Shown: in pieces, positions 7,902 to 17,817 of the stretch
How the letters are laid out: each line of letters begins with the position of its first letter
Position numbering within the stretch: the first letter of the stretch is position 1
Assembly: GCF_020149765.1 (NCBI RefSeq)
Contig: NZ_CP083809.1
Coordinates: forward strand, 1,488,001 to 1,552,000
DNA length: 64,000 nucleotides
Source: Pantoea agglomerans
Lineage (GTDB): Bacteria; Pseudomonadota; Gammaproteobacteria; Enterobacterales; Enterobacteriaceae
Direction: 5' to 3'
Translations under genes and position numbers: made by a program
Notes under the pieces: generated by a model
What the model saw: the letters and a program-made list of their open reading frames with translations, nothing else
The model's database searches: none
What the model was told of the DNA's origin: nothing

Positions 7902-9281
7902 TCAGCGCGGCACGATTTTTTTTCGTCGGCCGATCTCTTCGATAATAAAAACGAAGCGGGCCTCATTCAGCTTATAAAAGAGACCCATAGTGAGCGCGGC
8001 GATAAGGGCCAGCGCGCAGGGCCAGAGAAATATCAGCTGGCGTAACCCCAGCAGCGTGGTTTCACTTTGCGCCATATTGGGCATATAGCCAATTTGCGTC
8101 AGCATAATACCCGGCAGAAAGCCCGCCAGCGCGGCGGAGATTTTGCGGGAAAAGGTATAGCCGGTATAGACAGAACCTTCGGCGCGGATACCCGTTTTCC
8201 ACTCTGCGTAATCCACCGTATCCGGCACCAGCGCCCAGTTCAGGCTGTTAACAAAGGCGGTGCCGAAAAACGCGATGCAGGAGAAGGCGACAAATAACAG
8301 TGACGAGAGGCCCCAGAAAAAGTTCAGCACATCGCCAGCTGCCCATATTATTAGCCCACCAAGATAGACCTGCTTTTTACCCAAGCGCTTCACCGCGGTC
8401 GGTACCAGCAGTACGCCCACCAGAATCGCGCCCATGCTGAAAAAGCCCATCCACGACAGCAGCCGGATATCGTTGAGCACGTACTGAGCGTAATAGACCT
8501 GAAGGGCCAGCTTGATGTTAAACGCGGCCAGCGTACACAGATTAGCCAGGCATAACACCCGCAGCGGAGGGTTATGAAAAAGGGCGCAAAACGACTTCAT
8601 AATGCTGGGCTGGTGATGATCGGGCGTGATGTCGATATAGCGCTCTTTCACGCCGCGAACGCAGCACCCCATGCAGATAAGCCCGCAAGCTGAGAAGATC
8701 AGCGCGGCCATAACATATCCCAGCGAAGGCGAGTCGTTAAAAGCTCTCTGAATCGGCATAAAACCCACGCTACACAGCAGCAGACCGAGGGTGGCTCCGC
8801 CCTGGCGCCAGGCGGCAAGCTGGGCGCGCTCAAGGGGGTTTTTGGTAATGGCAGGCACCATCGCCCCGTATGCGCAGTTCATCAGGCTGTAAAACAGACC
8901 AAACAGCATGAACAGCAGGGTAGCCAGCGCGGTTTTCACCGTTAGCGTAAAATCGGTGGCGAAAAACTGCGCCGTGGCGGTCAGCGCAACAGGAAAGGAG
9001 GCGTAGAAAATAAAGGGCTTGAATTTGCCTTTTGCGCCAATATGGCGGCGCGCGTCGAGCAGCACGCCGGTCAGCATATCGGTCAGGGCGGTGAAGAACT
9101 TTGCCACCAGAAAGATAATCCCGCCATAGTAGGCCGGCATCGCCAGCTCATCGGTATAGAACTTCAGCAGATAGAGCGTGCCGATGCAGAGCATCAAATT
9201 GGAGCCTAAGTCGCCCAGACCCCAGGCGCATTTTTCCCGCAGGCTGAGCTTTAGCGTTAGCGGATCAGGTTCAGACATCAT
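7902..9281 (-). CDS. yihO: Sulfoquinovose transporter YihO (GPH/MFS)
   Basis: The 459-residue sugar symporter of the GPH (MelB-like) family has about 12 helices. The start LREKCAWGLGDLGSNL and segments FYTDELAMPAYYGGIIF and VPDTVDYAEWKTGIRAEGS match E. coli YihO as I know it. It is thought to import sulfoquinovose or its glycerol glycoside. It is the last gene of the leftward yih operon, 31 bases after yihP. Two ATGs stand in tandem (9281 and 9278). The second has the better distance from AAGGAG. Confidence 0.9.
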   Translation of the reverse strand: MMSEPDPLTLKLSLREKCAWGLGDLGSNLMLCIGTLYLLKFYTDELAMPAYYGGIIFLVAKFFTALTDMLTGVLLDARRHIGAKGKFKPFIFYASFPVALTATAQFFATDFTLTVKTALATLLFMLFGLFYSLMNCAYGAMVPAITKNPLERAQLAAWRQGGATLGLLLCSVGFMPIQRAFNDSPSLGYVMAALIFSACGLICMGCCVRGVKERYIDITPDHHQPSIMKSFCALFHNPPLRVLCLANLCTLAAFNIKLALQVYYAQYVLNDIRLLSWMGFFSMGAILVGVLLVPTAVKRLGKKQVYLGGLIIWAAGDVLNFFWGLSSLLFVAFSCIAFFGTAFVNSLNWALVPDTVDYAEWKTGIRAEGSVYTGYTFSRKISAALAGFLPGIMLTQIGYMPNMAQSETTLLGLRQLIFLWPCALALIAALTMGLFYKLNEARFVFIIEEIGRRKKIVPR

Positions 9282-9312
9282 CGCTCCTTTACGCCTCGCC
9301 GGGCGCTATTTA

Positions 9313-10692
9313 TTAAGCCGTTTGCTTACGGGTTTCTATCTCTTCAACGATGCGCACATACATCTTCTCGTTGAGGTTGTAGAAGCAGCCCATGGCGACG
9401 ATGGTGATCACCGCCAGCGCGCAGGGATAGAGAAAGATCAGCTGGCGCAGGCCCTCGACGGTTCCCGCTGACTGCACCACGTTAGGCAGATAACCAATTT
9501 GCGTCAGCATCCAGCCGGGGAAGAAACCGGCCAGCGCCTGCGACACTTTGCGGAAAAAGGTAAAGCCGGTATAGACCGTGCCTTCAGAGCGCACGCCGGT
9601 GCGCCATTCGCCATATTCCACCGTGTCAGATACCAGCGCCCAGTTCAGGCTGTTAACAAACGCTGAGCCAAAAAAGGCCAGACAGGAGAAGAGCACAAAG
9701 CTGACCGAGCCGCTGTCAGAGAAGTAGTTGAGCAGGTCGCCCGCCACCCAAATCATCAGGCCGCTGAGATAGACCGTTTTCTTGCCAAAGCGCCTCACCA
9801 TGCCGGGCATTAAAAAGACGCCGATAAATATACAGCCCATGCTGAAAAAGCCCATCCAGGAGAGGAGCACAGGGTCGTTCAGCACGTACTGGGTGTAATA
9901 AACCTGAATCGCCAGCTTGATATTGAATGCGCCGAGCGTGCAGAGGTTGGCGATGCAGAGAATAAACAGCGGGCGGTTTCCGGCGATGGCGCGGAAGGAT
10001 TGCAGCAATCCGGGTTTTTGCCCGCCGTCGAGCGGTTTTACCTCGACATAGCGTTCTTTCACCCCGGCATAGCACCACCACATAAACAGCAGACCGAACA
10101 GGGAGAAGAGGGTAGCGGCGAAGATATAACCCAGCGGTGGATTTCCGTCGATCAGGTTCATTACCGGCACAAAACCCACGGTGCAGAGCAGCAATCCCAG
10201 CGTCGCTCCGCCCTGGCGCCAGGCGGCAAGCGCCGCGCGCTCGTCCGGGTTTTTGGTCATGGCGGGCACGATCGCGCCGTAAGAGCAGTTCATCATGCTA
10301 AAGAACAGCCCGTAAAGCATAAACAGAACCGTGGCCACCACCGTTTTGCCGGCGATCTCAAAGGGAGTGCCGACAAAATTGGCAATCGCCAGCAGGGTAA
10401 CGGGGAAGGCCGCATAAAGGATAAAGGGGCGAAATTTCCCTTTTGCGCCAGTGTTGCGCCGGGAGTCGAGCATAATCCCGGTGCCCATATCGGTAAAAGC
10501 GGTAAAAAACTTGGCGATAAGGAAAATAATCCCGCCATAGGTGCCGGGCAAACCCAGCACGTCGGTGTAGAACTTGAGCAGGTAGAGCGTACCGATGTCC
10601 AGCAGAATATTGGAGCCTAAATCGCCCATGCCATAGGCCAGTTTTTCTTTGAACGGCAAGCGCAGGGTTGCCGGATTGGCTGTCTGTTGCAT
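9313..10692 (-). CDS. yihP: YihP transporter (GPH/MFS), probable DHPS exporter
   Basis: The 459-residue GPH-family transporter is a paralogue of the neighbouring YihO, with the same length and membrane pattern. RLPFKEKLAYGMGDLGSN, FYTDVLGLPGTYGGIIF and SDTVEYGEWRTGVRSEGT identify it as the YihP type. In E. coli the pair are proposed to import sulfoquinovose (YihO) and release 2,3-dihydroxypropane-1-sulfonate (YihP). The direction of transport is not visible in the sequence. The leader between yihQ and yihP holds a strong hairpin. Confidence 0.88.
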   Translation of the reverse strand: MQQTANPATLRLPFKEKLAYGMGDLGSNILLDIGTLYLLKFYTDVLGLPGTYGGIIFLIAKFFTAFTDMGTGIMLDSRRNTGAKGKFRPFILYAAFPVTLLAIANFVGTPFEIAGKTVVATVLFMLYGLFFSMMNCSYGAIVPAMTKNPDERAALAAWRQGGATLGLLLCTVGFVPVMNLIDGNPPLGYIFAATLFSLFGLLFMWWCYAGVKERYVEVKPLDGGQKPGLLQSFRAIAGNRPLFILCIANLCTLGAFNIKLAIQVYYTQYVLNDPVLLSWMGFFSMGCIFIGVFLMPGMVRRFGKKTVYLSGLMIWVAGDLLNYFSDSGSVSFVLFSCLAFFGSAFVNSLNWALVSDTVEYGEWRTGVRSEGTVYTGFTFFRKVSQALAGFFPGWMLTQIGYLPNVVQSAGTVEGLRQLIFLYPCALAVITIVAMGCFYNLNEKMYVRIVEEIETRKQTA

Positions 10693-10707
10693 TTTTCTTC
10701 TCCCTCA

Positions 10708-10730
10708 GCCCGGCGATCCTCTCGCCGGGC
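10708..10730 (-). other. Hairpin between yihQ and yihP
   Basis: GCCCGGCG and CGCCGGGC form a perfect 8-bp GC stem with a 7-base loop in the 46-bp gap between two co-transcribed genes. No T run follows on the coding strand. A role in mRNA processing or in setting the level of the transporter genes is more likely than full termination. Confidence 0.55.
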
Positions 10731-10738
10731 AAGCCGCA

Positions 10739-12775
10739 TCAGATGTGGCGCAACGTGGCAAACAGTGACGCCCACTCGCTCTCCGCGCGATAAAAGACCG
10801 GGGGCTGGCCGAGCGGTGCCTCAAGGGTAATTTCACCGCCCTGATAACGCTCTCCGCTCCAGAGATGGATCCAGCTATCCTGCGGCAGATAGAGCGTCCA
10901 GTCGTGCCGACCCTGTTCATGTACCGGGGCAACCAGCAGATCCGCGCCCAGCAGATACTGATATTTCAGGGTGTAGGTTGTTGCGTCATCGTCGTAGTGC
11001 AGGAAAAGGGGGCGCATCACCGGTAGCCCGGTCGCAGCGTTCTGCGCCACCGCCTGCTTGAGATAGGGTTTCAGGGTGGTGAAAACGGTAGTCATCCGGG
11101 CGAAGTGAGCGATGGTTTCGTCATCGCTATCAAACTGCCAGTTATCGCTGGGGCGGTTGCCTTCATGGGTACGCATCATCGGCGTAAAGGCACTAAAGTC
11201 GCACCAGCGAAGCAGCAGCTCTTTGCTGCGCTTCATCTCAAACAGGGTGGTGTAGCCGCCAATATCGCTGTGGTGCAGACCGTGGCCGCTCATCGCCAGC
11301 GACAGCGCGGCCGGAACCACGGAGGCGAGCCCGTCATCAAGGCTCCAGTCTACGTTTTGATCGCCCGCCCACATCATGGTGCAGTACCTCTGGCTACCGG
11401 TATAGCCCGCCCGCATAAAGAACAGGATCTCGCCGAGCTTGCCGCTCTCCTGCAGCGCCTCGTAGTTACACTTCGCCCACAGCGCGGGCCAGGCGTTATG
11501 CATGATTTCGGCGCTGACGCCGTTGTGCAGGCGGGCATCGGTCGGCAGATATTCGCCAAAATCAGCCATCCAGCCGCCGCAGCCCAGCGAGATCATGTTC
11601 TGCCGGATCACCCCTTTGAACCAGTCGTACGCCTCGGGGTTGGTGAGATCGATTACGCCGCCGTAAAACTCACCAAACTCAACCAGATAATCCTCGCCCG
11701 CCGCGTCTTTTGCCAGGAAGCCACGCGCGGCGGCCTCGGCGCAGAGCGCTTTATCGCTGGCAACGTAGGGATTGATATAGGAGAGGAACTGCACGCCTTG
11801 CTCTTTCCACTGCCTGATACGGCTATCGAGCTGCGGGTAGTGGTCGCTGTTCCATTGCCAGTTCCACATTACGCGCTTGCCAAAGGAGGTCATGCGGATC
11901 CCCGACCAGTCCTGCGCCCAGATACCGTTTACCTTTACGCCCGCCTCGCGCATCCGATCCAGTTTCTGCTGACAAACCTCGGTTCCGCCCTGAATACCGA
12001 GTATCACGCCGTCGTAGATCCAGTCCGGCAGGGCGGGCTGACGGCCCAGCAGGGCGGTGAGTTTTTCCAGCAGGGCGATCCAGCTGGTGGCGCACTCAAT
12101 ACGCAGGGTGGCGTTGCCTTCCCACAGGGCGAGTTCGTGATAGGTCGGTGCGCTGAAGTCAAAGTTCATATAGCAGCTGTTTTCAACGTGGCAGTAATAC
12201 TTCTGCGTGCTGACAAAGGTTGGCTGCGGAAAAAAGGTCCAGTAATAGTCGCCACCGGCATTTTCCAGGCAGTCCGCCTGCCAGGTGACATAGCTTTTCT
12301 TGTTGCGGCCGACGCCCTGTTCACTGCTCCACAGCGGGAACGGCTTACCGCGCAGATCGAAACAGGAGAATTGCTCTCCGCAGCCATAGATATGATCGTC
12401 CGGGCTGGCGGCCAGCCGCAGCCAGATACGGTTGTGGCTGGGATCGCCGTTCTGCAGATCCAGCTTCAGTCGCCCCTGTTCATCGATAGCGATATGTAGC
12501 GTGGCGGTAAGGGTCGATCCCCGGCTGAAGTGCAGCCGCCAGCCGTCGGCGGTGTTGCTGACCGCAACATCGGGCAGGGCTATTTTCTCGTGTAGCTTAT
12601 CTTTGATGCTGAAATTACCGCGGAACATAGCAATATCAGCAACGCCAGCCCCCATCCACAGGCAGGGACGATCGCTGCTGTGGCGTAAAATCAGGCGCTG
12701 CTGCCAGGTTAAGGTAAAGCCCTCCGGCGAGGTGTCGAGTGCCAGGGCGTCTGACCGCTCTGCTAATTGAGTCAT
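10739..12775 (-). CDS. yihQ: Sulfoquinovosidase YihQ (GH31)
   Basis: The 678-residue glycoside hydrolase of family 31 has the same length as E. coli YihQ. Counting residues shows all known key positions at the E. coli numbers: nucleophile D405 (GGWMADFGEY), acid/base D472 (MMWAGDQNVDW) and the sulfonate-reading residues Q288, R301, W304 and Y508 (WAQDW, GKRVMW, SDIGGY). This separates it from ordinary alpha-glucosidases. It cleaves sulfoquinovosyl glycerol and related glycosides to free sulfoquinovose in the cytoplasm. There is no signal peptide. It is co-directional with yihP. The gap upstream of it (12776-12878) is where E. coli has yihR. Confidence 0.96.
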   Translation of the reverse strand: MTQLAERSDALALDTSPEGFTLTWQQRLILRHSSDRPCLWMGAGVADIAMFRGNFSIKDKLHEKIALPDVAVSNTADGWRLHFSRGSTLTATLHIAIDEQGRLKLDLQNGDPSHNRIWLRLAASPDDHIYGCGEQFSCFDLRGKPFPLWSSEQGVGRNKKSYVTWQADCLENAGGDYYWTFFPQPTFVSTQKYYCHVENSCYMNFDFSAPTYHELALWEGNATLRIECATSWIALLEKLTALLGRQPALPDWIYDGVILGIQGGTEVCQQKLDRMREAGVKVNGIWAQDWSGIRMTSFGKRVMWNWQWNSDHYPQLDSRIRQWKEQGVQFLSYINPYVASDKALCAEAAARGFLAKDAAGEDYLVEFGEFYGGVIDLTNPEAYDWFKGVIRQNMISLGCGGWMADFGEYLPTDARLHNGVSAEIMHNAWPALWAKCNYEALQESGKLGEILFFMRAGYTGSQRYCTMMWAGDQNVDWSLDDGLASVVPAALSLAMSGHGLHHSDIGGYTTLFEMKRSKELLLRWCDFSAFTPMMRTHEGNRPSDNWQFDSDDETIAHFARMTTVFTTLKPYLKQAVAQNAATGLPVMRPLFLHYDDDATTYTLKYQYLLGADLLVAPVHEQGRHDWTLYLPQDSWIHLWSGERYQGGEITLEAPLGQPPVFYRAESEWASLFATLRHI

Positions 12776-12810
12776 GTTGGTCTCCGTAGAGGTAGGGAAG
12801 TCGCGCCATG

Positions 12811-12833
12811 CTGGCCTGACCCCGTCCGGCCAG
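12811..12833 (-). other. Hairpin in the yihS-yihQ gap; yihR absent
   Basis: CTGGCC and GGCCAG pair over an 11-base loop within the only gene-free stretch (12776-12878, about 100 bp) inside the yih operon. E. coli carries the mutarotase gene yihR here. No remnant of a mutarotase is recognisable in this short gap. Confidence 0.45.
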
Positions 12834-12878
12834 GCCTATCGGCTTTTCCACCGTGCGGCATAGCTGCTGTCGCTGAGC

Positions 12879-14120
12879 CTACTTTGCGTTGATGTCCAGC
12901 AGGCCCGCCGCTACCGCCGGTGCCAGTCCTGGCGCCAGCGGCAGGCGCGGAATGACCAGGCAGTGCAGCAGGTGATAGATGTCCTGCTTGCCTTCCCAGA
13001 CTTTGCTGGTGACCTGGTTATTGCAGTCCAGCTCCTGCCACCATGAACCGCCCTCGTAGTCCATCAGAAAGGTGATGCAGTAATCCCACCACCTCCTGTA
13101 CCAGGCTTCATACTGGCTGTCGCCGGTAAGGGTGTAGAGGGCATAGGCGGTGCCCATCGCTTCGACGACGGGCCAGCGCACTCTTTCGCGCACCACAGGC
13201 TGGCCGTCCCAGTCCACCGAGTAGACAAACCCGTCCGCGCCATCCACCGCCCAGGCGTCGCGGATGGTGGCGTGGAACAGGCCTTTAGCATCCTCCAGTA
13301 GCCAGGCGGGAGGCGTCTCAAAGCGGGCCTCCAGCGCCGCGTGCAGATGCAGCATCAGTCGGCCCCACTCAATCCAGTGGCCTGGCGTGCCGCCGTAGGC
13401 GCGGAAGCGATGTGCCGGATTATCCCGGTTGTAATCGCGCAGCGGGTTCCACGCTGAATCGAAGTGCTCATTGACGCGATACGCTCCCGGCCGGGCAACA
13501 TCGTGAATAATCACCGACGCAATGCGCAGCGCGCGGTCAAGCCATTTACGCTCGTGGGTGACGTCATACACGATCAGAAAGGCTTCCACCGCGTGCATGT
13601 TGGCGTTACCCCCGCGGTAATCCTCGGTCTGGCTGAAGGCTTCGTCCCAGGATTCCAGGCACATCTGCTCGCTGTCGCTCCAGAAATAGCGTTCAATAAC
13701 CTGAATCGCTTCCTCCAGCAGCGGGCGCGCCTGCGGATGACCGGTAGTGACGGCGCTGGCCGCGCCAAGCAGCACAAAGAAATGCTGATAGCCCTGCTTG
13801 GAGGCGTCCAGCACGCCCTCGCTATTGACGCAGGCGTACCAGCCGCCGTAGCGCCTGTCGCGCAGGGCGCCGTTTAGCGCCTTAATGCCGTGATCAACAA
13901 GGCGATACGCGCCCGGACGGCCCATCGCGGCGGCAACGGCATAGACGTGCAGCATCCGCGCGGTGATCCACAGATGGGTTCCCATCTCCGTTCTGACCTG
14001 CCCCTCATTTCCCAGCCAGCCAAATCCGGTGGGAACCACCGCCTTCTCGCCAAAGCGAAAGATGCGATCGGTTTCCTGCTCCAGCCAGCGGTTGTGGCTC
14101 AGGGTGTTAAACCATTTCAT
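12879..14120 (-). CDS. yihS: Sulfoquinovose isomerase YihS (AGE family)
   Basis: The 413-residue protein of the N-acylglucosamine 2-epimerase superfamily has an (alpha/alpha)6 barrel and exactly the E. coli YihS length. The catalytic histidines fall at the E. coli positions: H176 (GNANMHAVE), H248 ([10 protein letters not shown]) and H383 (QDIYHLLH). It converts sulfoquinovose to 6-deoxy-6-sulfofructose, the first cytoplasmic step of sulfoglycolysis after release from glycosides. It ends 103 bp before yihQ and begins 15 bp after yihT. Confidence 0.95.
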   Translation of the reverse strand: MKWFNTLSHNRWLEQETDRIFRFGEKAVVPTGFGWLGNEGQVRTEMGTHLWITARMLHVYAVAAAMGRPGAYRLVDHGIKALNGALRDRRYGGWYACVNSEGVLDASKQGYQHFFVLLGAASAVTTGHPQARPLLEEAIQVIERYFWSDSEQMCLESWDEAFSQTEDYRGGNANMHAVEAFLIVYDVTHERKWLDRALRIASVIIHDVARPGAYRVNEHFDSAWNPLRDYNRDNPAHRFRAYGGTPGHWIEWGRLMLHLHAALEARFETPPAWLLEDAKGLFHATIRDAWAVDGADGFVYSVDWDGQPVVRERVRWPVVEAMGTAYALYTLTGDSQYEAWYRRWWDYCITFLMDYEGGSWWQELDCNNQVTSKVWEGKQDIYHLLHCLVIPRLPLAPGLAPAVAAGLLDINAK

Positions 14121-14135
14121 ACGTGGCTCCTTGTG

Positions 14136-15014
14136 TTAGCGGCGACGGGCCATGTTTTCATCAACGATCTCGGCCAGACGCTGCAACTTCGGCGCTGCGA
14201 CGTCGCGCAGCATCTGCGCGGTATCCGGCAGGCCGATAACCGAAGACCAGACCGCTCGTCCGGCCAGAAAGCCTGATGCGCCAGCCGTCATAGCAATGTT
14301 GACGGCGCGAGGGAAAAGCCTTTCATCCACGCCGGAGGAGAGAATGACCCAGGGCACAGAGATATGTTCATTCAGGCGCTGCGAGGCGGTGAGCAGCGCC
14401 TGCCGGGAGCCTTTGCCGTAGAGGGGCATTTCCACCTTGTAGAGATCGGCACCGCAATCTCCCAGCTCTTTTGCGGCATCAAGAATCGCCTGTTCGCGAT
14501 CGAATTTGTCGCCGCGACGCGGAGGGCGAACCACCGGTTCGATAATGCTAAGCAGGCCATTGCTGTGACACAGCCGGTTAAATTCGTTCACCCTGTTAAG
14601 GCGCTGCTGCGCATCCTCATCGCTGCGCCACAGCACCAGCAGCTTGAGCGCCCTGGCCCCCTCCCGCCTGACGGCCTGCGGATCGATATTTTTATCGATC
14701 TCCACGTTATCCACGGGAATGCCGTTGCCTGGAATGAACTCATCGGCGGCAACGATGGTGGCGCAGCCGTCCGCCACGGCCTGCTGTTCCACTACCTGGC
14801 GGTAGCAAAACTGCCGATCCAGCAGAATGGCGGAGGCATAGGGAGAGAGGATCTTTGCGGCATTGACTTTAAAATCGGTGAGCACGCTGTCGGCCACCGG
14901 AGATGCCGCGCCCGCAGCCGCAAACATCAGCCGCATGGCTTCACGCTGATCCACCGCCAGCATGGCAAAACCGCCGGAGGCGCGCGTCAGCTCTTTGAGG
15001 GTGTGGTTGTCCAT
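14136..15014 (-). CDS. yihT: Sulfofructose-1-phosphate aldolase YihT
   Basis: The 292-residue class I aldolase has the E. coli/Salmonella YihT length. The Schiff-base lysine is K193 in [10 protein letters not shown], which matches the known number. Barrel motifs [10 protein letters not shown] near the start and [12 protein letters not shown] near the end fit the family. It splits 6-deoxy-6-sulfofructose-1-phosphate into dihydroxyacetone phosphate, which feeds glycolysis, and 3-sulfolactaldehyde, which passes to YihU. Only one base separates it from yihU, so the two are surely co-transcribed. Confidence 0.95.
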   Translation of the reverse strand: MDNHTLKELTRASGGFAMLAVDQREAMRLMFAAAGAASPVADSVLTDFKVNAAKILSPYASAILLDRQFCYRQVVEQQAVADGCATIVAADEFIPGNGIPVDNVEIDKNIDPQAVRREGARALKLLVLWRSDEDAQQRLNRVNEFNRLCHSNGLLSIIEPVVRPPRRGDKFDREQAILDAAKELGDCGADLYKVEMPLYGKGSRQALLTASQRLNEHISVPWVILSSGVDERLFPRAVNIAMTAGASGFLAGRAVWSSVIGLPDTAQMLRDVAAPKLQRLAEIVDENMARRR

Positions 15015-15015
15015 A

Positions 15016-15933
15016 TCACTTTCCTTTATCCAGGGGGAAGGTTTTCACCTGAGTGGGGCGTCCGGCGCTGGCACGTACCTGCTCCAGCAGGGCGCTCCAG
15101 TCTTCCCGCCCGCGACCGGCGGCGCGCGCCTGGCTGTAAACCTCACGGGAAGCGGCGCCGAGCGGCATCGGAACCTGCAGCTGGCTGGCGACATCCAGCG
15201 CAATGCCGAGATCTTTGTGAGCTAAATCGATCATAAAGGATGGGGTGAGATCGCCTTTCAGCACCTTGTTCGACCAGGATGTGGTGAAGTGGCCTTTTCC
15301 GGCGGGCGTCCCGCTCATCACCCTGAGCGCCACCTCAAACGGGAGGCCGAGCGCTTCGCACAGCACTGCGGCTTCGGCGGAGAGAGCATTAAGCGCAATG
15401 CTCATATAGTTATTGATAAGCTTGACGCGGATACCCATGCCGGGCCCGCCGGCGTTAACCAGCTCATTACCCATCGCCATAAGTATTGGCGTTGCCCGCG
15501 CGACCTGTTCTCTGCTTCCGCCCGCCAGCAGCAGCAGCGTGCCTGCTACCGCGTGATCGGAGGTGCGTCCCACCGGCACGTCCATCAGCTCGAAGCCTCT
15601 GGCGCGCATATCGGCAATCAGCCTGTCGGTTTGCAGGGGGTGAATGGTGGACATATCGATAACCAGCGCCTGCGGTGAGAGCGTCTCACACACACCTTGT
15701 TCCCCGAACAGCACGCTGCGAACGCTATCGCCGTGTGGCAGCATGGTGATAACAAACTCTGCGCCCTCTGCCGCCTGCGCCGCACTGACGGCAGGCTGTG
15801 CGCCTTGCTCTGCAAGACGCTGAACCGCCGCCGGGTTGACATCAAATACGCTGAGCCGATGGCCCTGCCTGAGCAGGTTGCCCGCCATAGGTAACCCCAT
15901 CTGACCCAGCCCGATAAATGCAATCACTGCCAT
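15016..15933 (-). CDS. yihU: 3-sulfolactaldehyde reductase YihU
   Basis: The 305-residue beta-hydroxyacid dehydrogenase has the NAD-binding loop GLGQMG at residues 8-13 and the catalytic lysine K171 in [11 protein letters not shown]123 (VGRTS) and N174 lie at the positions used by E. coli YihU to hold the sulfonate. It reduces 3-sulfolactaldehyde to 2,3-dihydroxypropane-1-sulfonate, the exported end product. The open frame extends 12 codons upstream, but AGGAGA precedes the ATG at 15933 and gives the E. coli-like start [10 protein letters not shown]. It is the first gene of the leftward yih operon. Confidence 0.94.
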   Translation of the reverse strand: MAVIAFIGLGQMGLPMAGNLLRQGHRLSVFDVNPAAVQRLAEQGAQPAVSAAQAAEGAEFVITMLPHGDSVRSVLFGEQGVCETLSPQALVIDMSTIHPLQTDRLIADMRARGFELMDVPVGRTSDHAVAGTLLLLAGGSREQVARATPILMAMGNELVNAGGPGMGIRVKLINNYMSIALNALSAEAAVLCEALGLPFEVALRVMSGTPAGKGHFTTSWSNKVLKGDLTPSFMIDLAHKDLGIALDVASQLQVPMPLGAASREVYSQARAAGRGREDWSALLEQVRASAGRPTQVKTFPLDKGK

Positions 15934-16098
15934 AGCCTTCTCCTGAACCGTGAATGTCATCTTTGCCATTCGTTAATGTCTGTTTGTGATTTTTTCTGAT
16001 CGTATTTGTAATCTATGGTCAAAAAATTGACAGCGGTCACTTTTTAAACATTTGCCGCAACTAAAATAAGCGCATCCAGAAATGCCTGAGGAGTGGCC
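15934..16098. promoter_or_regulatory. Divergent yihU/yihV regulatory region
   Basis: This 165-bp AT-richer region separates the leftward operon from yihVW and must hold both promoters. GTTTGTGAT (15982-15990) and ATTTGTAAT (16004-16012) are imperfect direct repeats two helical turns apart, a possible YihW site. TTGACA at 16027-16032 is a good rightward -35, but no good -10 stands 16-18 bases after it. A GAGGAG at 16088-16093 serves yihV. Confidence 0.5.
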
Positions 16099-16995
16099 AT
16101 GATTCGTATTGCTTGTGTAGGGATTAGCGTGATGGATCGCCTCTATTTCGTGGACGCTCTGCCGACGGAAGGCGGTAAGTATGTGGCGCAGCGCTATACG
16201 GAAGCGGGCGGCGGGCCAGCGGCGACGGCGGCCGTGGCGGCGGCGAAGCTGGGGGCGCAGGTGGACTTTATTGGCCGCGTGGGTGATGACGACACCGGCA
16301 CCCGCCTGCTGGCGGAGCTGGCTTTTTTTGGGGTAGATACCCGCTATACCCGACGCTGTAAGGGGGCAAATTCGTCGCAATCGGCGATTATGGTAGACAG
16401 CAGAGGCGAACGAATAATCGTAAATTATCCCAGCTCCGATTTACGGCCAGACGCTGAGTGGCTTGAAGAGATCGATTTTTCTCAGTGGGACGTGGTGCTG
16501 GCGGACGTTCGCTGGCATCAGGGCGCAATGCAGGCGTTTACCCTGGCGCGTCAGGCGGGGGTGATGACCGTGCTGGATGGCGACGTAACGCCGCAAAGTA
16601 TCACCGGGCTGGTGGCGCTGAGCGATCATGCGGTCTTCTCCGAGCCGGGCCTGGCGCGGTTAACCGGGCAAAAAAGGGCTGAGGCGGGGTTAAAAGCGGC
16701 GCAGCTGCTCACAAAGGGTCAGGTTTACGTGACGCGAGGAGAGAAGGGCTGCGACTGGCTTGAACAGGGAGCGCTGCACCACCAGCCCGGCTTTTCCGTG
16801 GCGGTGGTTGATACCACCGGGGCCGGGGATGTTTTTCACGGTGCGCTGGCCTTTGCGCTGGCTGTCGGCGACAGCCCGGCCGAAGCCGTCAGGTTTGCCA
16901 GCGGTGTTGCTGCCCTGAAATGCACGCGCCCAGGAGGACGGGCCGGTATCCCGGACGGTGATCAAATCCGCTCTTTTCTGTCACTTTGTGTATAA
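16099..16995 (+). CDS. yihV: Sulfofructose kinase YihV
   Basis: The 298-residue PfkB/ribokinase-family kinase matches the E. coli YihV length exactly when the ATG at 16099, 5 bases after GAGGAG, is used. A GTG two codons earlier is less likely. The catalytic base is D244 in DTTGAGDVFHGA. K27, N109 and R138 fall at the positions recalled for sulfonate recognition in E. coli YihV. It phosphorylates 6-deoxy-6-sulfofructose at C1 with ATP, the committed step before YihT. It is transcribed away from the rest of the pathway, together with its regulator. Confidence 0.95.
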   Translation: MIRIACVGISVMDRLYFVDALPTEGGKYVAQRYTEAGGGPAATAAVAAAKLGAQVDFIGRVGDDDTGTRLLAELAFFGVDTRYTRRCKGANSSQSAIMVDSRGERIIVNYPSSDLRPDAEWLEEIDFSQWDVVLADVRWHQGAMQAFTLARQAGVMTVLDGDVTPQSITGLVALSDHAVFSEPGLARLTGQKRAEAGLKAAQLLTKGQVYVTRGEKGCDWLEQGALHHQPGFSVAVVDTTGAGDVFHGALAFALAVGDSPAEAVRFASGVAALKCTRPGGRAGIPDGDQIRSFLSLCV

Positions 16996-17029
16996 AATGT
17001 CAGCTCAAGGGATTTTCTGAGGAGATATC

Positions 17030-17815
17030 ATGAGCTTTACCGAACTGACCGGTAATCCGCGGCACGATCGGTTGCTGATGCTGATAGGCGAGCGGGGCTA
17101 TATGAATATCGACGAGCTGGCCACGCTGCTTGATGTCTCAACGCAGACCGTGCGCCGCGATATTCGCAAACTCAGTGAGCAGGGATTGATTACCCGTCAC
17201 CACGGCGGGGCGGGCAGAGCCTCCAGCGTGGTGAATACGGCCTTTGAGCAGCGTGAAATCTCCTGGACGGAGGAGAAAAAAGCCATTGCGGAAACGGTAG
17301 CGGATTATATCCCGGACGGTTCAACGCTGTTTATCACCATCGGCACCACCGTTGAGCAGGTTGCCCGTGCGCTGCTCAACCATAACCATTTGCGCATTAT
17401 CACGAACAGTTTGCGCGTGGCGCAGATTCTCTATACCAATGCGCGCTTTGAAGTCATGGTGCCCGGCGGCGTGCTGCGTCCACACAACAGCGGCATTATT
17501 GGCCCGGCCGCAACCGCCTTTGTGGCGGATTTTCGCGCCGATTATCTGATCACCAGCGTCGGGGCAATCGACAGCGACGGAACGCTGCTGGAATTTGATG
17601 TTAACGAAGCCAGCGTGGTGAAAACGATGATGGCGCACGCCCGCCATATTCTTCTGGCTGCCGACCACACCAAATACACCGCCTCCGCCGCCGTAACGAT
17701 CGGTAACATTGCGCAGGTTGCGGCGCTGTTCACCGATGCGCCTCCATCAGGGGAGCTGAAATCCTGGCTTGATGAGCATCAGACAGAGCTGATTGTGGCG
17801 CAAGAGGAGGTGTAG
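17030..17815 (+). CDS. yihW: DeoR-family sulfoglycolysis repressor YihW (CsqR)
   Basis: The 261-residue DeoR-type regulator has an N-terminal winged helix (residues about 22-58: YMNIDELATLLDVSTQTVRRDI and ITRHHGG) and a C-terminal sugar-phosphate sensor domain (ITSVGAID, LLAADHTKY). Length and position next to yihV equal those of E. coli YihW/CsqR, which is released from DNA by sulfoquinovose-related ligands. It lies 34 bp after yihV, so it is most likely translated from the same transcript. Its targets should lie at 15934-16098. Confidence 0.92.
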   Translation: MSFTELTGNPRHDRLLMLIGERGYMNIDELATLLDVSTQTVRRDIRKLSEQGLITRHHGGAGRASSVVNTAFEQREISWTEEKKAIAETVADYIPDGSTLFITIGTTVEQVARALLNHNHLRIITNSLRVAQILYTNARFEVMVPGGVLRPHNSGIIGPAATAFVADFRADYLITSVGAIDSDGTLLEFDVNEASVVKTMMAHARHILLAADHTKYTASAAVTIGNIAQVAALFTDAPPSGELKSWLDEHQTELIVAQEEV

Positions 17816-17817
17816 CG

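Noticed and set aside
10708..10730. Hairpin between yihQ and yihP as a terminator
   Set aside because: No T run on the coding strand, and yihP and yihO downstream have no other evident promoter.
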